This document shows positions 8,604-17,341 of a DNA stretch of 64,000 nucleotides, one piece after another. The first letter of the stretch is position 1; each line of letters opens with the position of its first letter. The translations under genes were made by a program, and so were the position numbers. A model generated the notes under the pieces. The model worked only from the letters and a program-made list of their open reading frames with translations. It was not told where the DNA came from and ran no database searches. Source of the stretch: Kribbella amoyensis (GTDB lineage: Bacteria; Actinomycetota; Actinomycetes; Propionibacteriales; Kribbellaceae); contig NZ_VIVK01000001.1 of the NCBI RefSeq assembly GCF_007828865.1, positions 2,666,001 through 2,730,000 of the forward strand. The letters run 5' to 3'.

Positions 8604-8927
8604 ATGCCCGCAGGGTCGAACAAGAAGAGGGAACGGCAGTACGAGCACATCAAGGCCGGCCTGAAGGACCGCGGCCGCAGCGAGGACACGGCTGAGGAGA
8701 TCGCCGCCCGTACGGTGAACAAGGAGCGGGCCCGTTCCGGCGAGGCCAAGCAGACGAGCCGCAGTTCGACGCACGACATGTCGTCGAGCAAGCGCGGCGG
8801 GCAACGCTCGCACAGCGGTTCGCAGGGCCGGACCAGGGATCAGCTCTACAACGAGGCCAAGCAGAAGAACGTCAAGGGCCGCTCGAAGATGACCAAGGCC
8901 GAGCTCGAGCACGCGGTCGGCCGCTGA
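8604..8927 (+). CDS. Small basic protein of the so-called plasmid stabilization type (Rho_N-like C-terminus)
   Basis: 107 residues, MPAGSNKKRERQYEHIKAGL..., rich in Arg/Lys/Ser. The C-terminal DQLYNEAKQKNVKGRSKMTKAELEHAV resembles the Rho-N/SAP-like helix-extended-helix that binds nucleic acid. Related proteins carry the name plasmid stabilization protein, but nothing here indicates a plasmid. SD AAGGAG precedes the ATG. The following dehydrogenase starts 10 bp downstream, so co-transcription is likely. Confidence 0.75.
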   Translation: MPAGSNKKRERQYEHIKAGLKDRGRSEDTAEEIAARTVNKERARSGEAKQTSRSSTHDMSSSKRGGQRSHSGSQGRTRDQLYNEAKQKNVKGRSKMTKAELEHAVGR

Positions 8928-8937
8928 GAGAGGGCAT

Positions 8938-10110
8938 ATGAAGGCACTGACCTGGCAAGGCAAGCGCAGGATCGAGTACGGCGAGGTCCCGGATCCGAAG
9001 ATCGAGGAGCCGAACGACGCCGTAATCCGGGTGACCTCGACCGGGGTCTGTGGGTCCGACCTGCACCTGTACGAGGTGATGGCCCCGTTCCTCGACCCCG
9101 GTGACGTGCTCGGCCACGAGCCGATGGGCATCGTCGAGGAGGTCGGATCCGGGATCACCAACCTCGCGCCGGGTGACCGGGTCGTGGTGCCGTTCCAGAT
9201 CGCCTGCGGGTCGTGCTTCATGTGCGAGCAGGACCTGCAGACGCAGTGCGAGACCACCCAGGTCCGGGACCAGGGCATGGGCGCCGCGTTGTTCGGCTAC
9301 ACCAAGCTCTACGGCCAGGTGCCGGGCGGCCAGGCCGAGTACCTGCGCGTGCCGCAGGCGCAGTACGGGCCGATCAAGGTGCCGCACGGGCCGGACGACG
9401 ACCGGTTCGTCTACCTGTCCGACGTGTTGCCGACGGCCTGGCAGGCGGTCGAGTACGCCGGGGTCCCGGACGGCGGGTCGGTCGCGGTCCTCGGACTCGG
9501 CCCGATCGGGGACATGGCCACCCGCGTCGCGCAGCATCGCGGATACCGGGTGATCGGTGTCGACCTCGTGCCCGAACGTCTCAAGCGCGCTCGCGATCAC
9601 GGGGTCGAGACGGTCGAGTACTCCGACGACGTCGCCGACGCGGTCCGCAATCTCACCGACGGGCGGGGGCCCGACTCGGTGATCGACGCGGTCGGGATGG
9701 AGGCGCACGGGTCGCCGAGGGCCCGGTTCCTGCAGCAGGCGGCGGGGTTGCTTCCGAACGCGTTGCAGCGCAAGGTGATGGAGACGGCCGGCGTCGACCA
9801 GTTGGCGGCGCTCTACCTCGCGATCGACCTGGTCCGCCGCGGCGGCACCATCTCGTTGTCCGGGGTGTACGGCGGGATGGCGGACCCGCTGCCGATGCTG
9901 ACCGTGTTCGACAAGCAGATCCAGCTGCGGATGGGGCAGGCGAACGTGCACCGCTGGGTGGACCGGATCCTTCCGCTGCTCGACGACGAGGACGTGCTGG
10001 GCGTCGACGGTTTCGCTACCCATCACGTCCCGCTGTCCGACGGCCCCGAGGCGTACGAGCTGTTCCAGCAGAAGCGGGACGGCGCCGTGAAGGTCCTGCT
10101 CAAACCGTAG
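8938..10110 (+). CDS. Zinc-dependent alcohol dehydrogenase, formaldehyde-dehydrogenase-like
   Basis: 390 residues of the medium-chain dehydrogenase superfamily. It shows the catalytic-zinc motif GVCGSDLHLYE, GHEPMGIVEEVGSG, the structural-zinc cysteines in CGSCFMCEQDLQTQC and the Rossmann loop VAVLGLGPIGDMA. The length and the insert between the domains resemble glutathione-independent formaldehyde dehydrogenases. The phosphoketolase gene follows within about a dozen bases, implying a shared operon; the true substrate is unproven. Confidence 0.88.
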   Translation: MKALTWQGKRRIEYGEVPDPKIEEPNDAVIRVTSTGVCGSDLHLYEVMAPFLDPGDVLGHEPMGIVEEVGSGITNLAPGDRVVVPFQIACGSCFMCEQDLQTQCETTQVRDQGMGAALFGYTKLYGQVPGGQAEYLRVPQAQYGPIKVPHGPDDDRFVYLSDVLPTAWQAVEYAGVPDGGSVAVLGLGPIGDMATRVAQHRGYRVIGVDLVPERLKRARDHGVETVEYSDDVADAVRNLTDGRGPDSVIDAVGMEAHGSPRARFLQQAAGLLPNALQRKVMETAGVDQLAALYLAIDLVRRGGTISLSGVYGGMADPLPMLTVFDKQIQLRMGQANVHRWVDRILPLLDDEDVLGVDGFATHHVPLSDGPEAYELFQQKRDGAVKVLLKP

Positions 10111-10122
10111 AAGGGGATGAGG

Positions 10123-12501
10123 GTGGAGCGAGTCGACGGGCATCCGCTGAGTGACGAGGAGTTGCAGGCGCTCGACGCGTACTGGCGGGCCGCCAACTAC
10201 CTCTCCGTCGGGCAGATCTACCTGCTCGCGAATCCGCTGCTCAAGGAGCCGTTGCGGCCCGAGCACGTCAAGCCGCGGTTGCTCGGGCACTGGGGGACGA
10301 CGCCGGGGCTGAACCTGGTCTACGTGCACCTGAACCGGGCGATCCGGCAGCGGGAGCTGTCGATGATGTCCGTGATCGGGCCGGGGCACGGTGGTCCGGC
10401 GATCGTCGCGAACACCTGGCTGGAGGGCAGCTGGACCGCGACGTACCCGAACACCACCCAGGACGAGCCGGGGATGGCGCGGCTGTTCAAGCAGTTCTCG
10501 TTCCCCGGTGGGATCCCGAGTCACGTGGCGCCGGAGGTCCCCGGATCGATCAACGAGGGCGGCGAACTCGGATACTCGCTCAGTCACGCGTACGGCGCGG
10601 CCGCGGACAACCCGGATCTCGTGGTCGCCTGTGTGGTCGGGGACGGCGAGGCGGAGACGGGGCCGTTGGCGACCTCGTGGCACTCGAACAAGTTCCTGAA
10701 TCCCCGGCGGGACGGCGCCGTCCTGCCGATCCTGCACCTCAACGGCTACAAGATCGCCAATCCCGCCCTGCTGGCCCGGATCGGTGACGACGAGCTGACC
10801 GCGTTGCTGCGCGGCGTCGGGCACGAGCCGTACCTGGTGGAGGGGTCGGATCCGGTCGAGGTCCATCAGGCGATGGCGGCCGCGGTGGACAAGTGCCTGG
10901 ACCGGATCCGCGAGATCCAGGTCGAGGCCCGGGTGGAGGGCGAACCGGTGACGCGGCCGGCCTGGCCGATGATCGTGCTGCGGACGCCGAAGGGGTGGAC
11001 CGGGCCGCGCACCGTCGACGGTGAGCCGGTCGAGGACACGTGGCGTTCGCACCAGGTGCCGTTGTCGGGGGTCCGGACGAACGAGGACCACCTGCGGCAG
11101 TTGGAGGACTGGCTCCGCAGCTACCACCCGGAGGAGCTGTTCGACGAGAACGGAACCCCGGTGGAGTCGTTGCTCGCGCTGGCCCCGCGTCCGTCCTTGC
11201 GGATGGGGTCGAGTCCGCATGCGAACGGCGGCCTGCTCACCCGCAACCTCGAACTCCCCGAGCCCGCCGAGTACGCCGTCCCGGTGAAGGCGCCCGGGGC
11301 CGAGGACGGTGAGCCGACGAAGGTGTTCGGGCAGTACCTGCGGGACGCGTTCCGGCTGAACGAGAAGCACCGCAACCTCCGGCTGGTCGGACCGGACGAG
11401 ACCGAGTCGAACCGGCTGGGCGCGGTGTACGACGTGACCGGCAAGGCCTGGGTCGCGGGCCGCCGGGACACCGATCTGCACCTCGATCCCGACGGCCGGG
11501 TGCTGGAGATGCTCAGCGAGCACACCTGCCAGGGCTGGCTGGAGGGGTACCTGCTGACCGGGCGGCACGGGGTCTTCTCGTCGTACGAGGCGTTCGTGCA
11601 CATTGTCGACTCGATGGTCAACCAGCACGCCAAGTGGCTGAAGACGGTGAACCGGCTGGACTGGCGCCGGCCGATCCCGTCGCTCAACTACCTGCTCACG
11701 TCGCACGTCTGGCGGCAGGACCACAACGGCTTCTCGCACCAGGATCCCGGCTTCATCGATCACGTCGTGAACAAGAAGGCCGAGGTGGTCCGGGTCTACC
11801 TGCCACCGGACACGAACACGCTGCTGTCCACGATGGACCACTGCCTGCGGACCCGGAACTACGTCAATGTCGTTGTCGCCGGCAAGCAACCGCAGCCGAA
11901 CTGGCTGGACTGGGAAGCGGCCGCGTTGCACTGCGCTCGCGGGATCGGCGTCTGGGACTTCGCCGGCAACGACGAGGGCGATCCGGACGTGGTGATGGCG
12001 TGTGCGGGGGACGTGCCGACGTTGGAGACGCTCGCGGCCGTCGACCTGCTCCGCGAGCACCTTCCTGACCTGCGGGTCCGGGTCGTCAACGTGGTCGACC
12101 TGATGCGGTTGCAGGACTCGACCGAGCACCCGCACGGGCTGCCCGACCCGGAGTTCGACGCGCTGTTCACGACCGACAAGCCGGTCATCTTCGCGTACCA
12201 CGGGTATCCCTGGCTGATCCACCGGCTGACCTACCGCCGGCGCAACCATGAGAACCTGCACGTCCGCGGGTACATCGAGGAGGGCACCACGACCACGCCG
12301 TTCGACATGGTGGTGCTGAACAACCTGGACCGGTACCACCTGGCGATGGACGTGATCGACCGGGTGCCGGCGTTGCGGACCAAGGCGGTCAGCGTTCGTC
12401 AGTGGCTCGCCGATCAGCGGGTACGGCACCGCGTGCACACCACCCGGTACGGCGAAGACCTCCCCGAGGTCCGGAACTGGCGCTGGGGGAGGCCTTCGTG
12501 A
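10123..12501 (+). CDS. xfp: Phosphoketolase (Xfp type)
   Basis: About 792 residues, the family's normal length. It is a thiamine-diphosphate enzyme that splits xylulose-5-P and/or fructose-6-P with phosphate to give acetyl-P. Diagnostic stretches are [48 protein letters not shown], the ThDP motif [15 protein letters not shown], and [21 protein letters not shown] 10123 sits 6 bp after AAGGGG; ATG 10117 abuts the SD and is less likely. It is coupled to the upstream zinc dehydrogenase. The stop is 6 bp from the end of the convergent sigma gene. Confidence 0.95.
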   Translation: MERVDGHPLSDEELQALDAYWRAANYLSVGQIYLLANPLLKEPLRPEHVKPRLLGHWGTTPGLNLVYVHLNRAIRQRELSMMSVIGPGHGGPAIVANTWLEGSWTATYPNTTQDEPGMARLFKQFSFPGGIPSHVAPEVPGSINEGGELGYSLSHAYGAAADNPDLVVACVVGDGEAETGPLATSWHSNKFLNPRRDGAVLPILHLNGYKIANPALLARIGDDELTALLRGVGHEPYLVEGSDPVEVHQAMAAAVDKCLDRIREIQVEARVEGEPVTRPAWPMIVLRTPKGWTGPRTVDGEPVEDTWRSHQVPLSGVRTNEDHLRQLEDWLRSYHPEELFDENGTPVESLLALAPRPSLRMGSSPHANGGLLTRNLELPEPAEYAVPVKAPGAEDGEPTKVFGQYLRDAFRLNEKHRNLRLVGPDETESNRLGAVYDVTGKAWVAGRRDTDLHLDPDGRVLEMLSEHTCQGWLEGYLLTGRHGVFSSYEAFVHIVDSMVNQHAKWLKTVNRLDWRRPIPSLNYLLTSHVWRQDHNGFSHQDPGFIDHVVNKKAEVVRVYLPPDTNTLLSTMDHCLRTRNYVNVVVAGKQPQPNWLDWEAAALHCARGIGVWDFAGNDEGDPDVVMACAGDVPTLETLAAVDLLREHLPDLRVRVVNVVDLMRLQDSTEHPHGLPDPEFDALFTTDKPVIFAYHGYPWLIHRLTYRRRNHENLHVRGYIEEGTTTTPFDMVVLNNLDRYHLAMDVIDRVPALRTKAVSVRQWLADQRVRHRVHTTRYGEDLPEVRNWRWGRPS

Positions 12502-12507
12502 GCGAGG

Positions 12508-13308
12508 TCAGGACCGCTTCGGCGGCAGCTCGCGGGTGAGATCGGCGCGGAGCCGGTCGAGGATGCCGCGGAGCAGGCGGGAGACCTGCATCTGGCTGAC
12601 GCCGAGCTCGTTGCCGATCTCCTCCTGCGTGTAGCCGTTGCAGAAGCGCAGCTCGAGGATCCGGCGATCCCGGTCGCCCAGACCGTCGACCGCGGGCGCC
12701 AGGGTGTGCACGTTCTCGACCAGCTCGTACCCCGACTCGGCGTCGGCGACCGTGTCGAGCAACGTGCTCCCGGTCTCGGCCGTCCCCGGGGCGTCCAGGG
12801 ACAGCGCACTGAAGCAGGCCCGGACCGACGACGCCTCGGCGATCTCGCCGGCGTCGGTCCCGAGGGCCTCGGCCGTCTCGGAGTCGGTCGGGAGGTGACC
12901 GAGCTTCTGGGTCAGCTCGGGCTCGGCGGCCGCGATGCTGCCCTGCATCTCCTGGACCCGGCGCGGCGGCCGGACGGTCCAGGCGCAGTCCCGGAAGTAC
13001 CGCTTCAGCTCGCCGCGGATGGTCGGGACGGCGTACGCGAGGAACGCCGTCGACGCGTCCAGCCGGTACCCGTTCGCGGCCTTGACCAGGCCGAGGTACG
13101 CCACCTGCTCCAGGTCGTCGGCGTCCACGCCCTTGCTGCGGTACCGGGACGCGATCGACCGGGCGATCGGTGCGTTGAGGATCACCACCTCGTCGAGCAG
13201 TTGCTGGTGGTGCGGGTCGGGCTGGCCGTCAGCCTGTTCGAGCAGTTCCTGGGTGGTTTCGGCGATGCGCTGCTTGGAATCGGCAGCGGGGACAGGAGCG
13301 ATCGTCAC
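12508..13308 (-). CDS. RNA polymerase sigma factor, SigB/SigF/SigG subfamily
   Basis: About 266 residues. Region 2 is visible as LNAPIARSIASRYRSKGVDADDLEQVAYLGLVKA, with TAFLAYAVPTIRGELKRYFRD. Region 3 follows, and region 4 has the HTH YTQEEIGNELGVSQMQVSRLL. This is the general-stress sigma architecture (SigB/F family, 70-family group 3). GTG 13308 follows GAGG with an 8-bp gap; an upstream TTG at 13347 is possible. No anti-sigma or anti-anti-sigma gene is next to it. Nearby csbD, topoisomerase IB and GPGG-type genes look like members of such a regulon. Confidence 0.92.
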   Translation of the reverse strand: MTIAPVPAADSKQRIAETTQELLEQADGQPDPHHQQLLDEVVILNAPIARSIASRYRSKGVDADDLEQVAYLGLVKAANGYRLDASTAFLAYAVPTIRGELKRYFRDCAWTVRPPRRVQEMQGSIAAAEPELTQKLGHLPTDSETAEALGTDAGEIAEASSVRACFSALSLDAPGTAETGSTLLDTVADAESGYELVENVHTLAPAVDGLGDRDRRILELRFCNGYTQEEIGNELGVSQMQVSRLLRGILDRLRADLTRELPPKRS

Positions 13309-13465
13309 GGGAGGGACCTCGTCGTGTGTCGATCGGCGTGGCGTCAAGGCTGAACCACTTGCCTTCCACCAGACCAGACTTGCCCACGCGATTCAACCCC
13401 CAGGCTGTTACAGCTGTTTGAATCCGGTGCGTGTGCGGCCGCTCGCCCGCGGGAACCGGCGGAGC

Positions 13466-14086
13466 ATGACCAAGTACGCGGGCGCGCGCGAGTGGATCCC
13501 GGAAAGCGGTGGCATGCGGGCCGTCCGTACCGCGCTGCCTACCTGCCGTGGTTGCGATCTCTGGGAGGACGCCGAACAGGTCGTCCCCGGTGAAGGCCCC
13601 GTCCGGGCGCGGATGATGCTGGTCGGCGAACAGCCGGGTGACGTCGAGGACAAGGCGGGCCACGTGTTCGTCGGACCGGCCGGGCGGCTGCTGGACAAGG
13701 CACTCGAGGCGGCCGGGATCGAGCGGAAGGACGTCTTCCTGACGAACGCGGTGAAGCACTTCCGGTTCGAGCCGCGCGGCAAACGCCGGATCCACAAGAC
13801 CCCGTCGACCGGACAGATCGTTGCCTGCAGCCCCTGGTTGGACGCCGAGCGGGCGATCGTCCGGCCCGAACTCGTCGTCGTCCTCGGCGCCGTCGCGGCC
13901 CGTACGTTGCTCGGTCCCGACTTCCGGGTCACCCAGCACCGTGGCGAACGCGTCGACCTCCCCGACGGCACCCCGGCGATCCCGACCGTTCACCCGTCCT
14001 CGGTGGTCCGCTCCCGCGAGTACCGCCGCGACTTCGAGCTCTTCGTCACCGACCTCCGCACAGCGGCCGAGGTGCTAGGTCAGTGA
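13466..14086 (+). CDS. udgX: UdgX-type uracil-DNA-binding protein (family 4-related uracil-DNA glycosylase)
   Basis: 206 residues. The UDG motif A GEQPGD is at residues 54-59 and HPSSV at 176-180. The loop KRRIH at 106-110 is the hallmark of UdgX, in which the His (His110 here) covalently traps the excised uracil site. Iron-sulfur ligands appear as Cys27, Cys30 and Cys121; the site that is Cys in ordinary family 4 enzymes (NVVKC-type) reads NAVKHF here. ATG 13466 is used; SD spacing is short. It is divergent from the sigma gene. Confidence 0.9.
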   Translation: MTKYAGAREWIPESGGMRAVRTALPTCRGCDLWEDAEQVVPGEGPVRARMMLVGEQPGDVEDKAGHVFVGPAGRLLDKALEAAGIERKDVFLTNAVKHFRFEPRGKRRIHKTPSTGQIVACSPWLDAERAIVRPELVVVLGAVAARTLLGPDFRVTQHRGERVDLPDGTPAIPTVHPSSVVRSREYRRDFELFVTDLRTAAEVLGQ

Positions 14087-15040
14087 CCGGCGGAGTTCGG
14101 GCAGGACCTCGGTGCGGTAGAGGTTCATCATGTCGACCGAGTGCGGGCCGATGTTCGCCACGTAGATCTCGTCGAAGCCGGCCTCGACGTACGGCTGGAA
14201 CGCCGCGACGTGGGCGTCCGCCTTCGGGCCACAGGTGACCGACTCGGCGGTCGAGTCCTTCGTCACCAACTGGCTGGCCTGTTCGAAGTGCCGGGGTGAC
14301 GGCAGGACCTGGGCCAGTTCGCCCGGCAGCCCCGAATTCGCCCAGATGCGATGGGCCTGCTCGACACCCTCCGCCTCGGTGGGGGCGTAGCTGACCTTGA
14401 AGCCTGCCTGGGTGGGCTTGTCGCCACCGCCGTTCGCGCGAAACCGCTCCAGCAGGTCCCGGTCCGGCGACGTCGTCATGTACCCGTCGGCGATCCGCGC
14501 GGCGACGTCGGTCGCCTGCGGGCCGAAGCCGGACATGTAGACGGGCAGCGGTGTGTCCGGCCTGGTGTAGATCCGTGCGGTGTCGACGGTGTAGTGCTTG
14601 CCGCGGTGCGAGACGAAACCGTCCTCGGTCCAGAGCCGGCGCATGATCTCGACCGCCTCCTCGAGCATTTCCAGGCGGACGTCCACGGTCGGCCAGGGGC
14701 CGCCGAAGATGTGCTCGTTGAGCGCCTCCCCGGTCCCCACCCCGAGCTGGAAGCGTCCGTTCAGCAGTACCGCGCTGGTCGCGGCGGCCTGCGCGATCAC
14801 GGCCGGATGGATGCGAACCGTGGGACAGGTGACAGCGGTGGTGACCGGGAGTTCACAGACCTGGGCGATCGCGCCGAGCGTGGACCAGACGAACGCGCTC
14901 TCGCCCTGTTCGTCGTTCCACGGGTGGTAGTGGTCGCTGATCCACAGCGCGTCGAAACCGGCCTCCTCGGCCAGCCGCGCCTGCTCGATCAGCTGCGCCG
15001 GCGAGTACTCCTCGGAGGACAGGAAATAGCCGATCTTCAC
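14075..15040 (-). CDS. LLM-class F420-dependent oxidoreductase, G6PDH-like family
   Basis: 321 residues, a TIM-barrel luciferase-like monooxygenase/F420 family protein. It opens MKIGYFLSSEEYSPAQLIEQARLAEEAGFDALWISDHYHPW and contains LGVGTGEALNEHIFGGPWP, both typical of the family related to F420-dependent glucose-6-phosphate dehydrogenase. The substrate is not determined. Start GTG 15040 follows GAGGAG by 5 bp. The 3' end overlaps udgX by 12 bp. Confidence 0.88.
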   Translation of the reverse strand: MKIGYFLSSEEYSPAQLIEQARLAEEAGFDALWISDHYHPWNDEQGESAFVWSTLGAIAQVCELPVTTAVTCPTVRIHPAVIAQAAATSAVLLNGRFQLGVGTGEALNEHIFGGPWPTVDVRLEMLEEAVEIMRRLWTEDGFVSHRGKHYTVDTARIYTRPDTPLPVYMSGFGPQATDVAARIADGYMTTSPDRDLLERFRANGGGDKPTQAGFKVSYAPTEAEGVEQAHRIWANSGLPGELAQVLPSPRHFEQASQLVTKDSTAESVTCGPKADAHVAAFQPYVEAGFDEIYVANIGPHSVDMMNLYRTEVLPELRRSLT

Positions 15041-15169
15041 GTCGTCTCCTCAGGATCGGAATCGCGGAGTGGGTACGCCGGGCCCGGTGCCCCGCGGCGC
15101 TCTCGGTATGCGTCCCCGGCGCTTACTTTGTGTGCTCGATCGGTGGCTGTTTTCGTCCCTCCACAAGGC

Positions 15170-15194
15170 GTTTGCGCCGACTCCGGCGGGGCAC
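15170..15194 (+). promoter_or_regulatory. Candidate SigB/SigF-type promoter for the GPGG membrane protein
   Basis: GTTT at 15170-15173, exactly 15 bp, then GGGCAC at 15189-15194: a one-mismatch match to GTTT-N15-GGGTAC. It lies about 85 bp upstream of the small membrane protein gene, in an otherwise empty 239-bp gap (15041-15279). The general-stress sigma gene is about 2 kb away. Confidence 0.45.
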
Positions 15195-15279
15195 CGGATG
15201 GGTCGGCGGAACCACCGCCGACGCACGGGGAAAGAGGCCGTCGGGCGTACCCGCCCGGCCAGTCGAGAAGGGAACGACC

Positions 15280-15423
15280 ATGGGCCTGGTGCTCTGGATC
15301 ATCGCGGCGATCCTCGTCATCGCAGGAATTGTGTCGCTGGTGCGTGGACAGCTGCTCTGGGGTGCTGTCCTGATCATCGTGGGCCTGCTGGTGGGGCCCG
15401 GCGGCGTCAGCATCTTCACCTGA
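15280..15423 (+). CDS. GPGG-motif small transmembrane protein
   Basis: 47 residues, MGLVLWIIAAILVIAGIVSL..., with two hydrophobic segments and the terminal signature LLVGPGGVSIFT. This matches the small actinobacterial membrane proteins with a GPGG motif; their role is unknown. An AAGGGA SD lies before ATG 15280. A SigB-like promoter is upstream and a strong hairpin is just downstream, so it is a monocistronic unit. Confidence 0.85.
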   Translation: MGLVLWIIAAILVIAGIVSLVRGQLLWGAVLIIVGLLVGPGGVSIFT

Positions 15424-15438
15424 CCTGGTAAGACCGGA

Positions 15439-15473
15439 ACCGGAGGCCGCAGCGGATCGCTGCGGCCTCCGGT
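15439..15473 (+). terminator. Perfect hairpin terminator
   Basis: ACCGGAGGCCGCAGCG (15439-15454), loop GAT, then the exact reverse complement (15458-15473): a 16-bp perfect stem starting 16 bp after the stop of the GPGG gene. It lacks a U tract. It insulates the NIPSNAP gene. Confidence 0.8.
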
Positions 15474-15498
15474 CGCGTCCGGGCCCCGGATCCCATCA

Positions 15499-15515
15499 CT
15501 GACAGGCGGTGTCAG
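15499..15515. promoter_or_regulatory. Inverted repeat upstream of NIPSNAP gene, possible operator
   Basis: CTGACA-GGCGG-TGTCAG, a perfect 6-bp inverted repeat 23 bp before the NIPSNAP start. Position and symmetry suit a repressor site; no regulator gene is adjacent. Confidence 0.3.
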
Positions 15516-15537
15516 GTTTCCCGGCTTGACTGGGCAG

Positions 15538-16266
15538 ATGCGAGAGAACTGCTGTGCCGTCGTCGACCTGCGCCAGTACACCCTGCATCCCGGCCGTCGG
15601 GACGACCTGATCCGGGTCTTCGACGAGGCGTTCGTCGAGGGGCAGGAGCAGTACGGCATGCACGTCGCCGGGCAGTTCCGCGATCTCGACGACCCGGACC
15701 GGTTCGTCTGGTTCCGCGGATTCCCTGATCTGCCGACGCGGGGTGAGGCGCTGAGCAGCTTCTACTCCGGCCCGGTCTGGAAGGAGCGCGGTGGCGAAGC
15801 GAACGCCACGATGCTCGACTCCGACAACGCCCTGCTGCTCCGGCCGATCGAGCTCGGACCCGGGTATCCGGCCGTTGACGCGCCGCGGCCGCCGATCGGT
15901 ACGACCGATGTCCCCGGCTCGGTGGTCGTCGGAGCCGTGTACCACCGGGGCTCGCTCGACGACGGATTCGCCGGCTGGTTCGCGGCCGAGGTCGTGCCGA
16001 TCCTGGCCGAGACGGGGGCCGCTCCGGTCGCGGTCTTCGAGACGTTGCCGGCGGCGAACAACTTCCCCGCCCTGCCGTTGCGGGACGAGACCGTCCTCGC
16101 GTGGTTCGCGGTGTTCGGCGACGACGCTCGGTACGACGCGCATCGGCGGGCGCTCGCGGAGTCGGTGCTGTGGCGGGAGAGGATCGCCCCCGAACTGGAC
16201 CGCCGTTCGGTCGCGCCTGTGCAGGAACTCCGGCTCCGGCCGACCGCGCGATCGCAGTTCCGGTAA
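15538..16266 (+). CDS. NIPSNAP family protein
   Basis: 242 residues. It opens with VVDLRQYTLHPGRRDDLIRVFDEAFVEGQEQYGM and RDLDDPDRFVWFRGFPD, the ferredoxin-like dimeric alpha-beta barrel pattern of NIPSNAP proteins. A second similar half follows (VVGAVYHRGSLDDGFAGWF), so it is a tandem barrel. Biochemical role unknown. ATG 15538 is preferred over TTG 15526. Confidence 0.8.
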   Translation: MRENCCAVVDLRQYTLHPGRRDDLIRVFDEAFVEGQEQYGMHVAGQFRDLDDPDRFVWFRGFPDLPTRGEALSSFYSGPVWKERGGEANATMLDSDNALLLRPIELGPGYPAVDAPRPPIGTTDVPGSVVVGAVYHRGSLDDGFAGWFAAEVVPILAETGAAPVAVFETLPAANNFPALPLRDETVLAWFAVFGDDARYDAHRRALAESVLWRERIAPELDRRSVAPVQELRLRPTARSQFR

Positions 16267-16353
16267 TTCGGTTGCGGTGCCCTGGTGGGGTGGGCATCCT
16301 TTGGGAGAACTGCGCGGCGACGAGTGCCGCCTGGACCTAAGGAGGGCTGACGG

Positions 16354-16458
16354 ATGGCCATCACTGTGCTGCGGCGTGTCCGCGTCAGTCCCACCTCACC
16401 GTTCAGGAGCACTCCCGATGTCTTCCGACGTCTTTCGTACCGACACCGAATCCGCTGA
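16354..16458 (+). CDS. Possible leader ORF overlapping the RIO-like kinase start
   Basis: 34 codons (MAITVLRRVRVSPTSP...) with an excellent SD, AAGGAGG at 16339-16345, 8 bp before ATG 16354. It ends 41 bp inside the kinase gene in another frame, while the kinase has its own AGGAG. It is basic and proline/serine-containing. It may be a regulatory uORF that tunes kinase translation, or a chance SD. No homology is known to me. Confidence 0.35.
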   Translation: MAITVLRRVRVSPTSPFRSTPDVFRRLSYRHRIR

Positions 16459-17341
16459 CCTCGCCGCGCGCTGGGCCGAGCTCAGCGGCGACGACTCCCA
16501 GCCCGATCCCGCCGACGCGTTCGTCTTCAAGTTCCACGAGGTCGAGGAGCAGCTCGGACCGGATCAGCGCTGGACCACCTGGCTGGACGTCGAGCGCGGT
16601 TCTCGCGGCCCGGATCCACGACCCGACTGGGTCGTGACGGAACAGGCCGCGATCGACACCGAGCTCGGCGTCCTCAAAACCGGCAAGGAAGCCGACGTCT
16701 TCCTGGTCGAACGGGCCGTCGAAGCCATCGGCGACAACCCGGCCAAGTCCTCGCTGCTCGCCGCCAAGCGGTACCGCACCGAGGAACACCGGTCCTTCCA
16801 CCGCAGCACGGCGTACGTCGAGGGCCGCCGGACCCGCAACAGCCGCGACAGCCGGGCGATGGCGAAGAAGACCTCGCACGGCCGCAGTGTCGCCGCGGGG
16901 CAGTGGGCGTACGCCGAATGGGATGCGCTCTGCCGGCTTTGGAAGGCGGGCGTCCCGGTGCCGTACCCGGTCCAGGTGGACGGCACCGAACTGCTGATGG
17001 AGTTCATCGACGACGGTGCGGGCGGTGCCGCGCCCCGGCTCGCCCAGGTCCGGCCGGACAAGGCGCTGCTCGGGACGTACTTCGAGCAGTTGCGCGGCGC
17101 GATGCGCGAGTTGGCCAGGGCGGGGTTGGCCCACGGAGACCTGTCGCCGTACAACGTGCTGGCGCAGGGCGAGCGGATCGTGATGATCGACCTGCCGCAG
17201 GTGATCGACGTCGTCGGCAACCCGAAGGGGATGGAGTTCCTGCTCCGGGACTGCCACAACATGGCGACCTGGTTCACCAACCGCGGTCTGGAGATCGACG
17301 AACAGGAACTCTTCGCCGACCTCCTGACCATGGTGTTCTAA
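16418..17341 (+). CDS. RIO1-like serine protein kinase
   Basis: 307 residues. RIO kinases are atypical Ser kinases first known from ribosome biogenesis, with many uncharacterised bacterial members. Seen here: the flexible P-loop LKTGKEADVF at 86-95, the lysine of AAKRYR (Lys117), the catalytic HGDLSPYNVL (Asp241, Asn246) and the metal-binding IDLPQ (Asp258). Start ATG 16418 follows AGGAG. A well-formed short ORF overlaps its start. The 3' end overlaps the convergent hydrolase gene by 4 bp. Confidence 0.9.
   Translation: MSSDVFRTDTESADLAARWAELSGDDSQPDPADAFVFKFHEVEEQLGPDQRWTTWLDVERGSRGPDPRPDWVVTEQAAIDTELGVLKTGKEADVFLVERAVEAIGDNPAKSSLLAAKRYRTEEHRSFHRSTAYVEGRRTRNSRDSRAMAKKTSHGRSVAAGQWAYAEWDALCRLWKAGVPVPYPVQVDGTELLMEFIDDGAGGAAPRLAQVRPDKALLGTYFEQLRGAMRELARAGLAHGDLSPYNVLAQGERIVMIDLPQVIDVVGNPKGMEFLLRDCHNMATWFTNRGLEIDEQELFADLLTMVF

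Noticed and set aside
8872..12438. Very long minus-strand open frame opposite the dehydrogenase and phosphoketolase
   Set aside because: It is the antisense shadow of two certain genes in a GC-rich genome; its composition is Arg/His/Val-rich with no domain.
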